Positions 25,103 through 33,213 of a stretch of DNA of 64,000 nt are shown here, one piece after another. The number at the start of each line of letters is the position of its first letter. Within the stretch, counting starts at the first letter, position 1. The notes below the pieces were generated by a model, which saw only the letters and a program-made list of their open reading frames with translations, had not been told where the DNA came from and searched no databases. The stretch is from RYN-230 sp963770545 (GTDB lineage Bacteria; Actinomycetota; Actinomycetes; Streptosporangiales; Streptosporangiaceae): assembly GCA_963770545.1 (NCBI GenBank), contig CAVYQF010000009.1, positions 1 through 64,000 of the forward strand. The letters are read 5' to 3'. The position numbers were made by a program, and so were the translations under genes.

Positions 25103-27298
25103 CTATCGGGTGCTTCCTGGGCGCGGCGCATGCTCCCAGCCGAGGGCGGCCGGGTCGTACACCCGCTCCACGTAGATCTGGTGCCACAGCGAGAACACGA
25201 TCAGCACCCAGATGTGCCGCCAGCTGACGTCGGGCTCACCCGCGCGGAACCGCTCCAGCAGACTGAGCGCCGCGTCCCGGTCGATCCACTCGTCGGTCCT
25301 GGCCTCCCGCAGCAGGCGCTCCGCCCAGCCGTACATCTCGCCCTTGAGCCAGTGCCCGATCGGCACCGGGAAACCCAGCTTGGCCCGTTCCGCCGCAGCC
25401 TGGGGCAGCACAGCCCCCATGGCCTGGCGCAGCGCGAGCTTGGTGGTGCCCCCGCCGATCTTCTCCTCCCGGGCCAGCCGGGCGGCCACGGCCATCACCT
25501 CGCGGTCCAGGAACGGCACCCGCAGCTCCAGGCTGTGCGCCATCGTCATCCGGTCCGCCTTGACCAGGATGTCGCCGTGCAGCCAGGTGTTGATGTCCAC
25601 CAGCTGCATGGTGGACGTGTCGTCCAGGGCCGCCTCGGCGGCCTGGTCGTAGATGGGGGCGGTGACCGCGTACGCGCTGGCCGCTGGTGACCCGGGCCCC
25701 CGGGCCACCAGGTCCACCTGGCTGTCCACGAACACGTGCGCGTTCCCGATGTAGCGCTCCCGCAGGGGGGTCGAGGTCCGCTCCAGGAAACCCTTGCCCT
25801 TGACCCCGGCCGGGATCATCGAGGCCGCCCGCTTCAGCGGCGCCCGGGCCAGTTCCGGCAGCCGCTCCCCGGCCCGGACCAGGCCCGGCTGGTGGTAGAT
25901 GGCGTAGCCGCCGAACAACTCGTCCGAGCCTTCGCCGGACAGCACCACCTTGACGTGCCTGCTGGCCTCACGGGCCACGAACCACAGCGGGACCGCTGCG
26001 GCGTCGGCCATCGGGTCGTCCAGATGCCAGATGATCCGCGGCAGGTGGGTGAAGAACTCCTCTGCGCTGATCACGTAGGGGATCGACTTCACGCCCAACG
26101 CGGCGGCGGTTTCCTGCGCCCGGTCGATCTCGCTGTAGCCTTCGCGCTCGAACCCGACGGTGAAGGTGAGCAGGTCCGGGCGGTGCTCCGCGGCCAGGGC
26201 GCAGATCGCCGCTGAATCGATGCCGCCAGACAGGAATGCACCGAGCGGCGCGTCACTGCGCAGGTGCACGGCGATCGAGTCGCGCATCACGGCCAGGATC
26301 GACGCGGCGGTGCCCTCACTCGGGGCCGGAGCGGGCCGCAGGTCGGCACGCCAGTAGCGGAACACGTCCACGCTGCCACCCGGCCGCGCGATCAGCGCAT
26401 GCCCCGGGGGGAGGACCCGGATCGGCGGGGTCAGCGCCGCCGGCGGCGGCACGAACTGGAAGGCCAGGTAGTGCCGGAGCGCGTCTCGGTCCACGGCGCC
26501 CAGCTCGCCCGGGGCGGCCAGGCACTTGCGTTCGGAGGCGAACCGCAGCAGCCGGCCGGGACCGGCCGGTGCCGGCCGATCTGGGGCTAGCTGGTTGGGC
26601 GTTGGCTGATCTGGGGCTCGCCGGCCTGGGCCCACCGCATGCCGGCCGTGCCGCCCGGAGGCCGCGGTCGAGGGGCTCGCGGCCGCAGAACCGTCCGGCC
26701 TGGGGCCCGCGGGGGCGGGCGGCCCGGCCGCGTGCCGGCCGGCGGGTCGGGTATCCCATGCGGAGCTGCCCGGGGCCTGCCCCCCGGGCACCCCCGACCG
26801 CGCGGCCTGCCCATCCAGCCAGTCGTGCTCCTGGGCCTCATCCACGGTGTAGTAGAACGGCTTGATCCCGAACTGGTCCCGGGCGCAGAACAGTTCCCGG
26901 GTCCAGGTATCCCAGATCGCGAACGCGAACATGCCCCGCAACCGGTGCACCACGTCCTTGCCGAGCAGCGCGTACATCTCCAGCAGGACTTCAGAGTCGG
27001 AGGTGGTACGCAGGGTCACGCCCTGCTCGCGCAGTTCCTGGCCGAGTTCGACGTAGTTGTAGATCTCGCCGTTGTAGACCATCCAGTACCGGCCGTCGGC
27101 GGACCGCATCGGCTGGTGCCCGCCCGGGGACAGGTCGATGATCGCCAGCCGCCGAAAGCCCAGGGCGACGTCGGGATCGGTGTAAAACCCCTCGTCATCC
27201 GGTCCCCGGTGGGTGATCCGCTCGGTGGCGGTATGCACCCAGTTCTGGTCCGGGTCTGCCTCCAGGGCGAGGGCCAGGCAGCCGACAATTCCGCACAT
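25103..27298 (-). CDS. asnB: glutamine-hydrolysing asparagine synthetase
   Basis: Makes asparagine (or amidates a related carboxylate) from aspartate, ATP and glutamine. The start is the ATG at 27298, so that Cys2 of MCGIVG is the amidotransferase nucleophile. The glutaminase domain shows HRGPDDEG, LGFRRLAIIDL and VYNGEIYNY. The synthetase domain has SGGIDSAAICALA (PP-loop), VLSGEGSDELFGGY and LVDINTWLHGDILVKADRMTMAHSLELRVPFLD. The product is 731 aa instead of about 620-650. The excess is an Ala/Pro/Gly-rich insert of about 90 residues between KPFYY and RFASERKCLA, at the join of the two domains. Confidence 0.93.
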   Translation of the reverse strand: MCGIVGCLALALEADPDQNWVHTATERITHRGPDDEGFYTDPDVALGFRRLAIIDLSPGGHQPMRSADGRYWMVYNGEIYNYVELGQELREQGVTLRTTSDSEVLLEMYALLGKDVVHRLRGMFAFAIWDTWTRELFCARDQFGIKPFYYTVDEAQEHDWLDGQAARSGVPGGQAPGSSAWDTRPAGRHAAGPPAPAGPRPDGSAAASPSTAASGRHGRHAVGPGRRAPDQPTPNQLAPDRPAPAGPGRLLRFASERKCLAAPGELGAVDRDALRHYLAFQFVPPPAALTPPIRVLPPGHALIARPGGSVDVFRYWRADLRPAPAPSEGTAASILAVMRDSIAVHLRSDAPLGAFLSGGIDSAAICALAAEHRPDLLTFTVGFEREGYSEIDRAQETAAALGVKSIPYVISAEEFFTHLPRIIWHLDDPMADAAAVPLWFVAREASRHVKVVLSGEGSDELFGGYAIYHQPGLVRAGERLPELARAPLKRAASMIPAGVKGKGFLERTSTPLRERYIGNAHVFVDSQVDLVARGPGSPAASAYAVTAPIYDQAAEAALDDTSTMQLVDINTWLHGDILVKADRMTMAHSLELRVPFLDREVMAVAARLAREEKIGGGTTKLALRQAMGAVLPQAAAERAKLGFPVPIGHWLKGEMYGWAERLLREARTDEWIDRDAALSLLERFRAGEPDVSWRHIWVLIVFSLWHQIYVERVYDPAALGWEHAPRPGSTR

Positions 27299-27447
27299 CA
27301 ATGTCCCCATCGAGAGTCTGGTGGTGAGCCGCTGGTGTGGGCCAGTCTGCGCCCCGATCCTAAGGGGCGGGCCCGGCCCGCGGGGGGCGGGCCGCCCAGC
27401 CCGCCGCAGGCCGGGCGGCCAGGCAGGCCCCGGTTACCTCATCAGCC

Positions 27448-28260
27448 TCACTGGCCACGCCAGATTGGAGCCCGTTTCTCGGCGAACGCCGCCGCGCCCT
27501 CTATGGCGTCGGCCGAGCCGAACACCGGGGCGGTGATCTCGTTCTGGCGGGCGAATTCCTCGGCCGCGGGCCAGTCGGCAGATTCCACGATCACCCGCTT
27601 GGTAGCGGCCAGGGCAAGCGGCGCGTTCTGGCTGAGCCGGCGGGCCAGCTCGGTGGCCACGGCGAGAGCCTGGCCGGGTGGTACCAGCCGGTTGATCAGG
27701 CCGGCCCGGTGCAGTTGCGGGGCGGGGATGCGGTCGCCGGTCAGTGCGACCTCCATAGCCAGGTGGTAGGGGATGCGGCGGGGCAGCCGGAGCAGCCCGC
27801 CGGCCGCCGCGGCCAAGCCACGGGTGACTTCTGGCAGCCCGAAGCTCGCCGCCTCGCTGGCCACGATGAGGTCGCAGCTGAGCGCGACCTCGAACCCGCC
27901 GGCCAGCGCGTAACCTTCGACCGCGGCGATGACCGGCTTGGCCGGCGGCCGTTCCACGATGCCGGCGAACCCGCGCCCGCCGGCCGTCGGGTTTTCCCCG
28001 GCCAGGAACCCCTTCAGGTCCATGCCCGCGCAGAACGTGCCGCCCGCCCCAGTCAGCACGATGACCCGGACCTCCGGGCGCGCCTCCAGGTCATCGAGAG
28101 TGGCAGCCATCCCGGCAGCCACCGCGCCGTTCACCGCGTTCCGTGCGGCGGGGCGGTTGATGGTGACGACCGCGACCGGGCCGTCCACCTGGCACAGCAC
28201 CGCGTCCGAGTTGCCCGCACCTGAGCCGTCTGCTACCGCGTTTTCCGCATTATCCGACAC
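27448..28260 (-). CDS. enoyl-CoA hydratase/isomerase family protein
   Basis: Crotonase-fold enzyme of 270 residues, likely acting in beta-oxidation or a side pathway of acyl-CoA metabolism. Family segments are VAVVTINRPAARNAVN, the first oxyanion-hole region GGTFCAGMDLKGF, and the second KPVIAAVEGYALAGGFEVALSCDLIVASE. In the GGG-type oxyanion motif the third position is Phe (AGGFEV). The usual catalytic Glu region reads SFGLPEVTRGL. The GTG start at 28260 has GGGAGG eight bases upstream. The exact substrate is unknown. It is transcribed with, but not coupled to, asnB (149-base gap). Confidence 0.88.
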   Translation of the reverse strand: MSDNAENAVADGSGAGNSDAVLCQVDGPVAVVTINRPAARNAVNGAVAAGMAATLDDLEARPEVRVIVLTGAGGTFCAGMDLKGFLAGENPTAGGRGFAGIVERPPAKPVIAAVEGYALAGGFEVALSCDLIVASEAASFGLPEVTRGLAAAAGGLLRLPRRIPYHLAMEVALTGDRIPAPQLHRAGLINRLVPPGQALAVATELARRLSQNAPLALAATKRVIVESADWPAAEEFARQNEITAPVFGSADAIEGAAAFAEKRAPIWRGQ

Positions 28261-28407
28261 TGCGTCGCCTCCCTGATCCTCGTAATTTTTTCCCGGATGG
28301 CCAGCGGCTTCCGTGCAGGCAGCCGCCCCTTACTCGGACAAGTCAGTAAGTCGGGCGTAATCCGGCGGCCAGCAAGGTATGCATGATTATCGGCATCCAG
28401 GGGTAGC

Positions 28408-30777
28408 GTGTTCGCCGTGGAGGGGTCCGCTACCCTCTCACGGGCCTTACTCCTGGCCCTGAGAGTTTGCCTGTACGCGTGCGGGGCGTTGGCCGCAGCG
28501 CTTCTTTTTGCTGTGCTCCTGGCCGGACGAGCCGCCGCGGCCCAGAACCCCGTCACCACACAGACCACGGAATCCCCGGGAAGCGGCCTCAGCACGCTCA
28601 CCTCAGGCACCCCGGGTCTTAGCTCCGCGTCCCCGGTCAGTTCCGCGGTCGGCTCCGTAGTTGGCTCGGTGGTCAGCTCCGCCCAGAGCGTTGTCGCAGG
28701 CCAGAGCGTTGTCGCAGGCCAGGGCATTGTCGCAGGCCAGGGCGTTGGCGCAGGACAGGGTGGCAGCTCTGGACAGGGCGGCAGCTCCGGGGCCGCCAGC
28801 GCCGCGCCCGGCAACCCGGCGGCCGGCGGCGGCAGCAGCCAGGCGACGCCCACCCAGGTTCCGGCCTCGGGTGCGCAGCAGGCCTCGGGTGCGCAGCAGG
28901 CTGGCCAGCTGAACCCCGCAAGCCAGCCAGGTTCGGCCAGCCAGGCATCCGACGCCAGTGCCGCCTCCTCTCCAGCCACCCCCGCGGCCAGTGCCACGGC
29001 CGCGAACGCCTCGGCAGCGGCTGTCCCCGCAGCCAGCGCCCCGGCGGCCAGTGTCCCGGCGGCCAGTGTCCCCGCACCGCCTGCGGCGGGATCCAGCGGT
29101 AGCTCGAATCAGTCCCCCACCCCGACGGCTACCTCCGCCGTGACTTCCGCCGTCCACGCGGTCACCCAGAACATCGCCCCCGGCCAGAGCAGCGGGCAGA
29201 GCACCGGGCCCGTGCCCGGCACGGCGCCCAGCGTGAACCAGTCGCCGGCTTCGCCTGCCGGTGGCGTCCTGGCCAGCGTCAGCAGCCCGGCCAGCGCCGT
29301 CACCACCCCGGCCAGCGCCGTCACCACCCCGGCCAGCGCCGTCACCAGCGCGGCTAGCAGCACCGCCGCCAGCCCGATTAGCACCGTGGCCAGCCCGGTC
29401 GTCGGATCGGTCACCAGCACAATCAGCGGCACCGTCACCAGCGTCGGCGCTGGCACCGTCAACGGCCCGGTCACCGGAGCCAGCGGCAGCGCCAGCGCGG
29501 CGCCCGTCCTCCACGCGGCCGCGTCGCCGGTCAACGGTGCGGTCCAGCAGGCCGCCGCCCAGGTGGCCGCGATCGCCCTAGCGCCGGTGACAGGACCCGG
29601 ACTCTCGGGCCAGCCGACCTCGATGCGGTCCGGGCTCACCGGCAGCCTGACTGACGTGACCGCGACCGTCCTTCCAGCCGCCACCGGCACCCTCACGCAC
29701 GCCACCGGAACGGTGCTTCCCGGCGCTAAGGGCTCACTCACGAGCGTGACCAGTTCCGTGGTCCCAAACGTCACTGGCGCGATCCTGCCGACCGCCACCA
29801 CCACCCTCAAAGGCGTCACCGGCGCTGCCCTCCCGACGGTCACCAAGACGGTTACCGGCGCAACCGGAACGGTTCTGCCGGCCGTCACTAAGACCCTCAG
29901 CGGAACTACTGGCACGGTTGTCCCCACGGCCACCGGGACGGTTGCCGGCCTGACCGGCACGGTCCTCCCGGCCGTGACCCAGACCCTCAACGGCGTCAGC
30001 GGGGCCGTCCTCCCGGCCGTGACAGGGACTGTGGCTGGCGTTACCGGAACCGTGCTTCCGACCGTGACCGGCACCCTCACCGGAGTCACGGACACTGCCT
30101 TGCCCGCCGTGGCCAGCACCCTGACCGGGATCACCGCCACTGTCCTCCCCGCCGTCACCGGCACCTTGACCGGCGTCACCGGCACCCTCCTCCCCGCCGT
30201 CACCGGCACCCTGACCGGCGTCACCGGCACCGTCCTCCCGGCCGTCACCGGCACCTTGACCGGCGTCACCCGCACCCTCCTCCCCGCCGTCACCGGCACC
30301 CTGACCGGCGTCACCGGCACCGTGACGCCGGTGGTGTCCACTATGGGCGGACTGCCGCTGGTGCCTCCGGGTACCGGCGGGACCCAGCCCCCGGCGTCTG
30401 GGACGCCGAGCCCGTCCGGCCCGCGCGCCTCCGGGACGACCTCGCCGCTTCAGGCCGGGACCGCGGCCACCGCGACAACGCCGGGCACCGGGCTGGGGTC
30501 GCTGTCGGCGCCCACCTCAGGCGCAGCCGGCAGCCCTACCCCAGCGTCGACGGCCCCGGTGCCTACCCGGGTCCCTGCGGGACCAGGCGGCGGCACTAAC
30601 GGCGGCAGCGCGCCGGGCAGCGGCAGTGGCATCGGCGGAGGCAGCGGGCGCGGACTGTCCGGTGGCGTCGCGGCCGCGCTGCTCTCGCTCCTCACTCTCG
30701 TCTTGCTCCGGCTGGCGCGCTGCGCCGCCGCGAAGCCGATCTGGCGCTCCTATCTGCCGGAGGTCCCACCCGCCTAA
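28408..30777 (+). CDS. secreted or membrane-anchored 15-residue-repeat protein
   Basis: A 789-residue protein of unknown function. It starts with a signal-anchor-like segment (residues about 10-45: LALRVCLYACGALAAALLFAVLL followed by AGRAAAAQ). Residues about 45-400 are Ala/Ser/Gly/Pro/Val-rich and low in complexity. Residues about 410-644 form roughly fifteen repeats of a 15-residue unit with consensus LTGVTGTVLPAVTGT. A Pro/Gly/Ser linker and a C-terminal transmembrane helix (GGVAAALLSLLTLVLLRLARC) with a basic end follow. The repeat periodicity suggests an elongated beta or coiled wall-spanning rod; that is inference. The start is a GTG at 28408, with another in frame at 28417. The LysM gene follows 88 bases later. 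Confidence 0.75.
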   Translation: MFAVEGSATLSRALLLALRVCLYACGALAAALLFAVLLAGRAAAAQNPVTTQTTESPGSGLSTLTSGTPGLSSASPVSSAVGSVVGSVVSSAQSVVAGQSVVAGQGIVAGQGVGAGQGGSSGQGGSSGAASAAPGNPAAGGGSSQATPTQVPASGAQQASGAQQAGQLNPASQPGSASQASDASAASSPATPAASATAANASAAAVPAASAPAASVPAASVPAPPAAGSSGSSNQSPTPTATSAVTSAVHAVTQNIAPGQSSGQSTGPVPGTAPSVNQSPASPAGGVLASVSSPASAVTTPASAVTTPASAVTSAASSTAASPISTVASPVVGSVTSTISGTVTSVGAGTVNGPVTGASGSASAAPVLHAAASPVNGAVQQAAAQVAAIALAPVTGPGLSGQPTSMRSGLTGSLTDVTATVLPAATGTLTHATGTVLPGAKGSLTSVTSSVVPNVTGAILPTATTTLKGVTGAALPTVTKTVTGATGTVLPAVTKTLSGTTGTVVPTATGTVAGLTGTVLPAVTQTLNGVSGAVLPAVTGTVAGVTGTVLPTVTGTLTGVTDTALPAVASTLTGITATVLPAVTGTLTGVTGTLLPAVTGTLTGVTGTVLPAVTGTLTGVTRTLLPAVTGTLTGVTGTVTPVVSTMGGLPLVPPGTGGTQPPASGTPSPSGPRASGTTSPLQAGTAATATTPGTGLGSLSAPTSGAAGSPTPASTAPVPTRVPAGPGGGTNGGSAPGSGSGIGGGSGRGLSGGVAAALLSLLTLVLLRLARCAAAKPIWRSYLPEVPPA
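29640..30340 (+). repeat. 45-bp coding repeats in the 15-residue-repeat protein
   Basis: About fifteen units of 45 bp; the last several (30130-30330) are nearly identical at DNA level, pointing to recent expansion or gene conversion. Confidence 0.85.
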
Positions 30778-30780
30778 GTC

Positions 30781-30855
30781 CTTTCCTTCCCGATCGGTTC
30801 ATCCCTTCGGCGTCCGGACCAGCAGCGTCCGGCGCTGATCCCCTCGGAAGGAAAG
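30781..30855 (+). promoter_or_regulatory. long-range inverted repeat covering the LysM gene SD
   Basis: CTTTCCTTCC at 30781-30790 is complementary to GGAAGGAAAG at 30846-30855. The second arm is the Shine-Dalgarno of the gene starting at 30866. Pairing would hide the ribosome site, with the first arm four bases after the stop of the upstream gene. Confidence 0.5.
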
Positions 30856-30865
30856 TGATAGCACC

Positions 30866-31939
30866 ATGCGTACGTGGACCAAGTCCGCGTGCGTCGTGCT
30901 CGCCTGGACCATCCTGTCGATCACCCTGGTGACGGCCGGCATAATGGGATCCGTCCATCCAGCCCAGGCGACCATGCGCACAGCGAGTAGTACCGAAGAC
31001 GTCCTTACCAGCACACTGACCATCGCCGCGCCGTCCGCTACGGCGAGCACCCCGGCCGCGAGGTACGTGGTCCAGCCTGGCGACACGTTGTCCAGCATCG
31101 CCGCCCGCTTCGCGGTACGTGGTGGCTGGCCCGCGCTGTACACGCTGAACCTGCGGGCCCTGGGACTGAACCCGAATACGATCCGCCCCGGCACGGCGCT
31201 CACCCTGCCCGGCCGGACGCCCGTCCACTACACGGTGGCGGCCGGGGACACCCTGTCCGCCATCGCGGCCGGGCTGGGCGTGCGCGGCGGCTGGACAGCC
31301 CTGTATGCGGCCAACCGGCGGTCCATAGGCCGCGATCCGAATACGATCCGGCCCGGTACCGTGCTCTCCGTCCCGCATCCGGCGGCCCAGGCTGCGCCAG
31401 GCCGAGGTCACCCGCGGCGGCACCCGGTACGGCCGCCGGCACCGTCGTCGGCACCGCCAGTCACTTCCCAGCACCGTCCCCAGCCGGTGACTAAAGCAAC
31501 TCCGGCGGCCCGGGCCATGCCGCAGTGGCTGAAGACCATGCTGCTGGTGGTGGGCCTGCTCATCCTGGTGGCTTTCCTCGTCGAGCCGGTACTGGCGGTC
31601 CGCCGCCGGCGGCAGCAGGCCGCGGCCCAGGCGGCCCGCAGGCGGCCGCCAGACTCCGGCCGGTGGCCGGGCCACGCTTCTGACCGGGGGGCCGACTCTG
31701 TCCCCGTTCCGGGGTTGCGCCCAGCGGAGCCCAGCGGGGAGAAGGGTTCCATCGTCCTCGCCGACCACGATCGGCTCGTGGTGACGTGCAACCAGCGCGA
31801 CGACACCGTCTACGTGCTGCGACCTCCGGGTGAAGACCCTAAGGCGATCTTGCGGGTGGCCCGCCTGGTCCTGCCCGAGGGCCGGTACGGGGAACTCGCC
31901 AGGCAGCTCGGGATGCCCGCCATCGGACCCGTGGAGTAG
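30866..31939 (+). CDS. LysM peptidoglycan-binding membrane protein
   Basis: A 357-residue protein with an N-terminal signal-anchor (VVLAWTILSITLVTAGIMG), then two LysM domains: residues about 66-115 (YVVQPGDTLSSIAARF to RPGTALTLP) and 121-170 (YTVAAGDTLSAIAAGL to RPGTVLSVP). A basic Pro/Arg linker, a transmembrane helix near 228-250 (MLLVVGLLILVAFLVEPVLAV) and an about 100-residue cytoplasmic tail ending KAILRVARLVLPEGRYGELARQLG follow. The ATG at 30866 has GGAAGG ten bases upstream. It probably links peptidoglycan to an inner-membrane or cytoplasmic partner; the neighbouring repeat protein may be part of the same wall structure (inference). Confidence 0.88.
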   Translation: MRTWTKSACVVLAWTILSITLVTAGIMGSVHPAQATMRTASSTEDVLTSTLTIAAPSATASTPAARYVVQPGDTLSSIAARFAVRGGWPALYTLNLRALGLNPNTIRPGTALTLPGRTPVHYTVAAGDTLSAIAAGLGVRGGWTALYAANRRSIGRDPNTIRPGTVLSVPHPAAQAAPGRGHPRRHPVRPPAPSSAPPVTSQHRPQPVTKATPAARAMPQWLKTMLLVVGLLILVAFLVEPVLAVRRRRQQAAAQAARRRPPDSGRWPGHASDRGADSVPVPGLRPAEPSGEKGSIVLADHDRLVVTCNQRDDTVYVLRPPGEDPKAILRVARLVLPEGRYGELARQLGMPAIGPVE

Positions 31940-31959
31940 GGGGTTGTCCGCGGAGATAG

Positions 31960-31988
31960 CCGGGGCAGGTGGCCTCACCCTGCCCCGG
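31960..31988 (+). terminator. terminator after the LysM gene
   Basis: Perfect 10-bp arms CCGGGGCAGG / CCTGCCCCGG around a 9-base loop, about 20 bases after the stop. A second GC-rich stem follows; the rest of the gap to 32102 shows nothing else. Confidence 0.65.
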
Positions 31989-32102
31989 CCCGGCTCAGGT
32001 GAGGGGCGCGGCCCGCCGCCGGAAACTGGGGGCGGGCCCGTCCTGGGATCAGGGCGGCGCAGACTTGCGCAAGCGGGGAGATGCTGGGTCCCGCAAGCGG
32101 CG

Positions 32103-32576
32103 CTACTGGTCTGCCGGCTCCCCCGACGTCCGCTTCCGCAGGGATTCGACGAGCGCGGCCACGTGACGGCGGTCTTCCGGCGTCAGCTCGTCGATACTCG
32201 CGATGAGGAGTTCCCGTTCATGGTCGCCCGGGTGTTCCCCGCGTTCGGCCGGGACCTCGTCGTAGTAATGCAGCCCCGTGGACTCGGCTGCGGCGGCGCG
32301 GACTACGGAGACTGGGACGTCGAGCCCTTCAGCGAGCCCATCGAGCGTGGCCGGGCGGGGCGGCCGCACCAGGTTCCGGGTTATCGCCAGGGTGTAGACG
32401 GTGGACCGGGGCAACCCGCCGCGCCGGGCGACCACCCCATAAGACCAGCCCTGCTCGCGCAAGCGCTGCTGGATGAGGTGCTGAAGCGGGTTGAGGTCCT
32501 GATCTTGCGCTGCGGCCAGGGCACGCGACTGGTCGGCTGCGGGCTCCCGCTCGTCCCCCGTCACATCCGCCGTCAT
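32103..32576 (-). CDS. XRE-family helix-turn-helix regulator
   Basis: A 157-residue regulator. An XRE-type HTH spans about residues 30-85: LIQQRLREQGWSYGVVARRGGLPRSTVYTLAI followed by RPATLDGLAEGLDVPVSVVRAA. The C-terminal part (ELTPEDRRHVAALVESLRKR) resembles the tail of many Streptomyces XRE proteins. It is divergent from the precursor-like peptide gene, and the 232-base region between them contains a promoter and a perfect inverted repeat, so it is the natural candidate to regulate the peptide-protease pair. The ATG at 32576 has no strong SD. Confidence 0.85.
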   Translation of the reverse strand: MTADVTGDEREPAADQSRALAAAQDQDLNPLQHLIQQRLREQGWSYGVVARRGGLPRSTVYTLAITRNLVRPPRPATLDGLAEGLDVPVSVVRAAAAESTGLHYYDEVPAERGEHPGDHERELLIASIDELTPEDRRHVAALVESLRKRTSGEPADQ

Positions 32577-32624
32577 CGCCAGCTAGCCGTCTCCATCGAT
32601 GAGCGTGGTCGCAATAGGCGACCC

Positions 32625-32653
32625 TTGCACTACTCGCGGGTAACTATTACTGT
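32625..32653 (+). promoter_or_regulatory. promoter of the precursor-peptide gene
   Basis: TTGCAC (32625-32630), 17-base spacer, TACTGT (32648-32653), a good vegetative-type promoter on the plus strand. The expected transcription start near 32660 lies just before the inverted repeat at 32675. Confidence 0.55.
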
Positions 32654-32674
32654 ACGGTGGTAGCCGAACAGTTC

Positions 32675-32692
32675 GTACGCCGACGAGCGTAC
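32675..32692. promoter_or_regulatory. inverted repeat, probable operator of the XRE regulator
   Basis: GTACGC-CGACGA-GCGTAC, perfect 6-bp arms with a 6-base spacer, placed just downstream of the predicted transcription start, where a bound repressor would block elongation. Two more small hairpins follow in the leader (around 32706-32730 and 32739-32756). Confidence 0.5.
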
Positions 32693-32808
32693 ACCAGCTT
32701 CGGGCCCGGCACCACAGGGGTGCTGGGCGGTCCCAGAGGCCCGTCCGCCCGCAACTGCGGGCGAACTGATCTGCCTGGCCGAGGCAGGTCACTGCCAAAG
32801 GAGGCACC

Positions 32809-33036
32809 ATGTCCAATGTACCGGCCGTGACCATGGATGATCTGGAGCTCGAGCACGCCGAACTGCTCCCGAACCGGGAGACCCTCTGGGTGTGTCACCC
32901 GAGCCGCGGTGGCAACAGCTTCAGCTTCACCCAGGTCGGATACGGCAACACTGCCCAGTCGGGCGTGCTGAACGTCGCTGTGGCGAACGGCAGCCTCAAC
33001 AACATTCTGAGCCTGGGCTCGGGCAACATCCTTTAG
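32809..33036 (+). CDS. 75-residue precursor-like peptide with LPxRETL leader and curlin-like core
   Basis: Small protein preceded by an ideal SD (AAAGGAGG, 5 bases before the ATG). Residues 9-27 form an acidic leader with LELEHAELLPNRETLW. Residues 28-35 are VCHPSRGG, with Gly34-Gly35 as a possible leader-cleavage point. Residues 36-75 are Gly/Asn/Ser/Val-rich with alternating hydrophobic residues. The stretch FTQVGYGNTA (40-49) matches the Q-x-G-x-x-N-x-A core of curlin repeats, and NVAVANGSLNN plus LSLGSGN look like degenerate copies. It lies upstream of a PqqD-like/M50 protease and divergent from an XRE regulator. A RiPP-like or functional-amyloid-like peptide is inferred; no product is known to me. 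Confidence 0.8.
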   Translation: MSNVPAVTMDDLELEHAELLPNRETLWVCHPSRGGNSFSFTQVGYGNTAQSGVLNVAVANGSLNNILSLGSGNIL

Positions 33037-33099
33037 CGCGCGCGGTTCGCGCCGCGTATCAGCCTGCTGCGCATCGCGGGGTTGCGTGGTGGGGGAGAG

Positions 33100-33127
33100 G
33101 GGCCGCCCGGCCATTCCCGGGCGGCCC
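33100..33127 (+). terminator. terminator or attenuator between peptide and protease genes
   Basis: GGGCCGCCCGG and its complement (11-bp arms, 6-base loop) followed by TTCCCTTT, 64 bases after the peptide stop. Partial read-through would give more peptide than protease mRNA, as is common for precursor-enzyme pairs. Confidence 0.65.
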
Positions 33128-33213
33128 TTCCCTTTGCTCCCTGGTATGCGGAGGCTACGCGCTCGCGTCACTCCTGACATTTCCCTGGTGCACACCGTGG
33201 GAGGAGCAGACTC

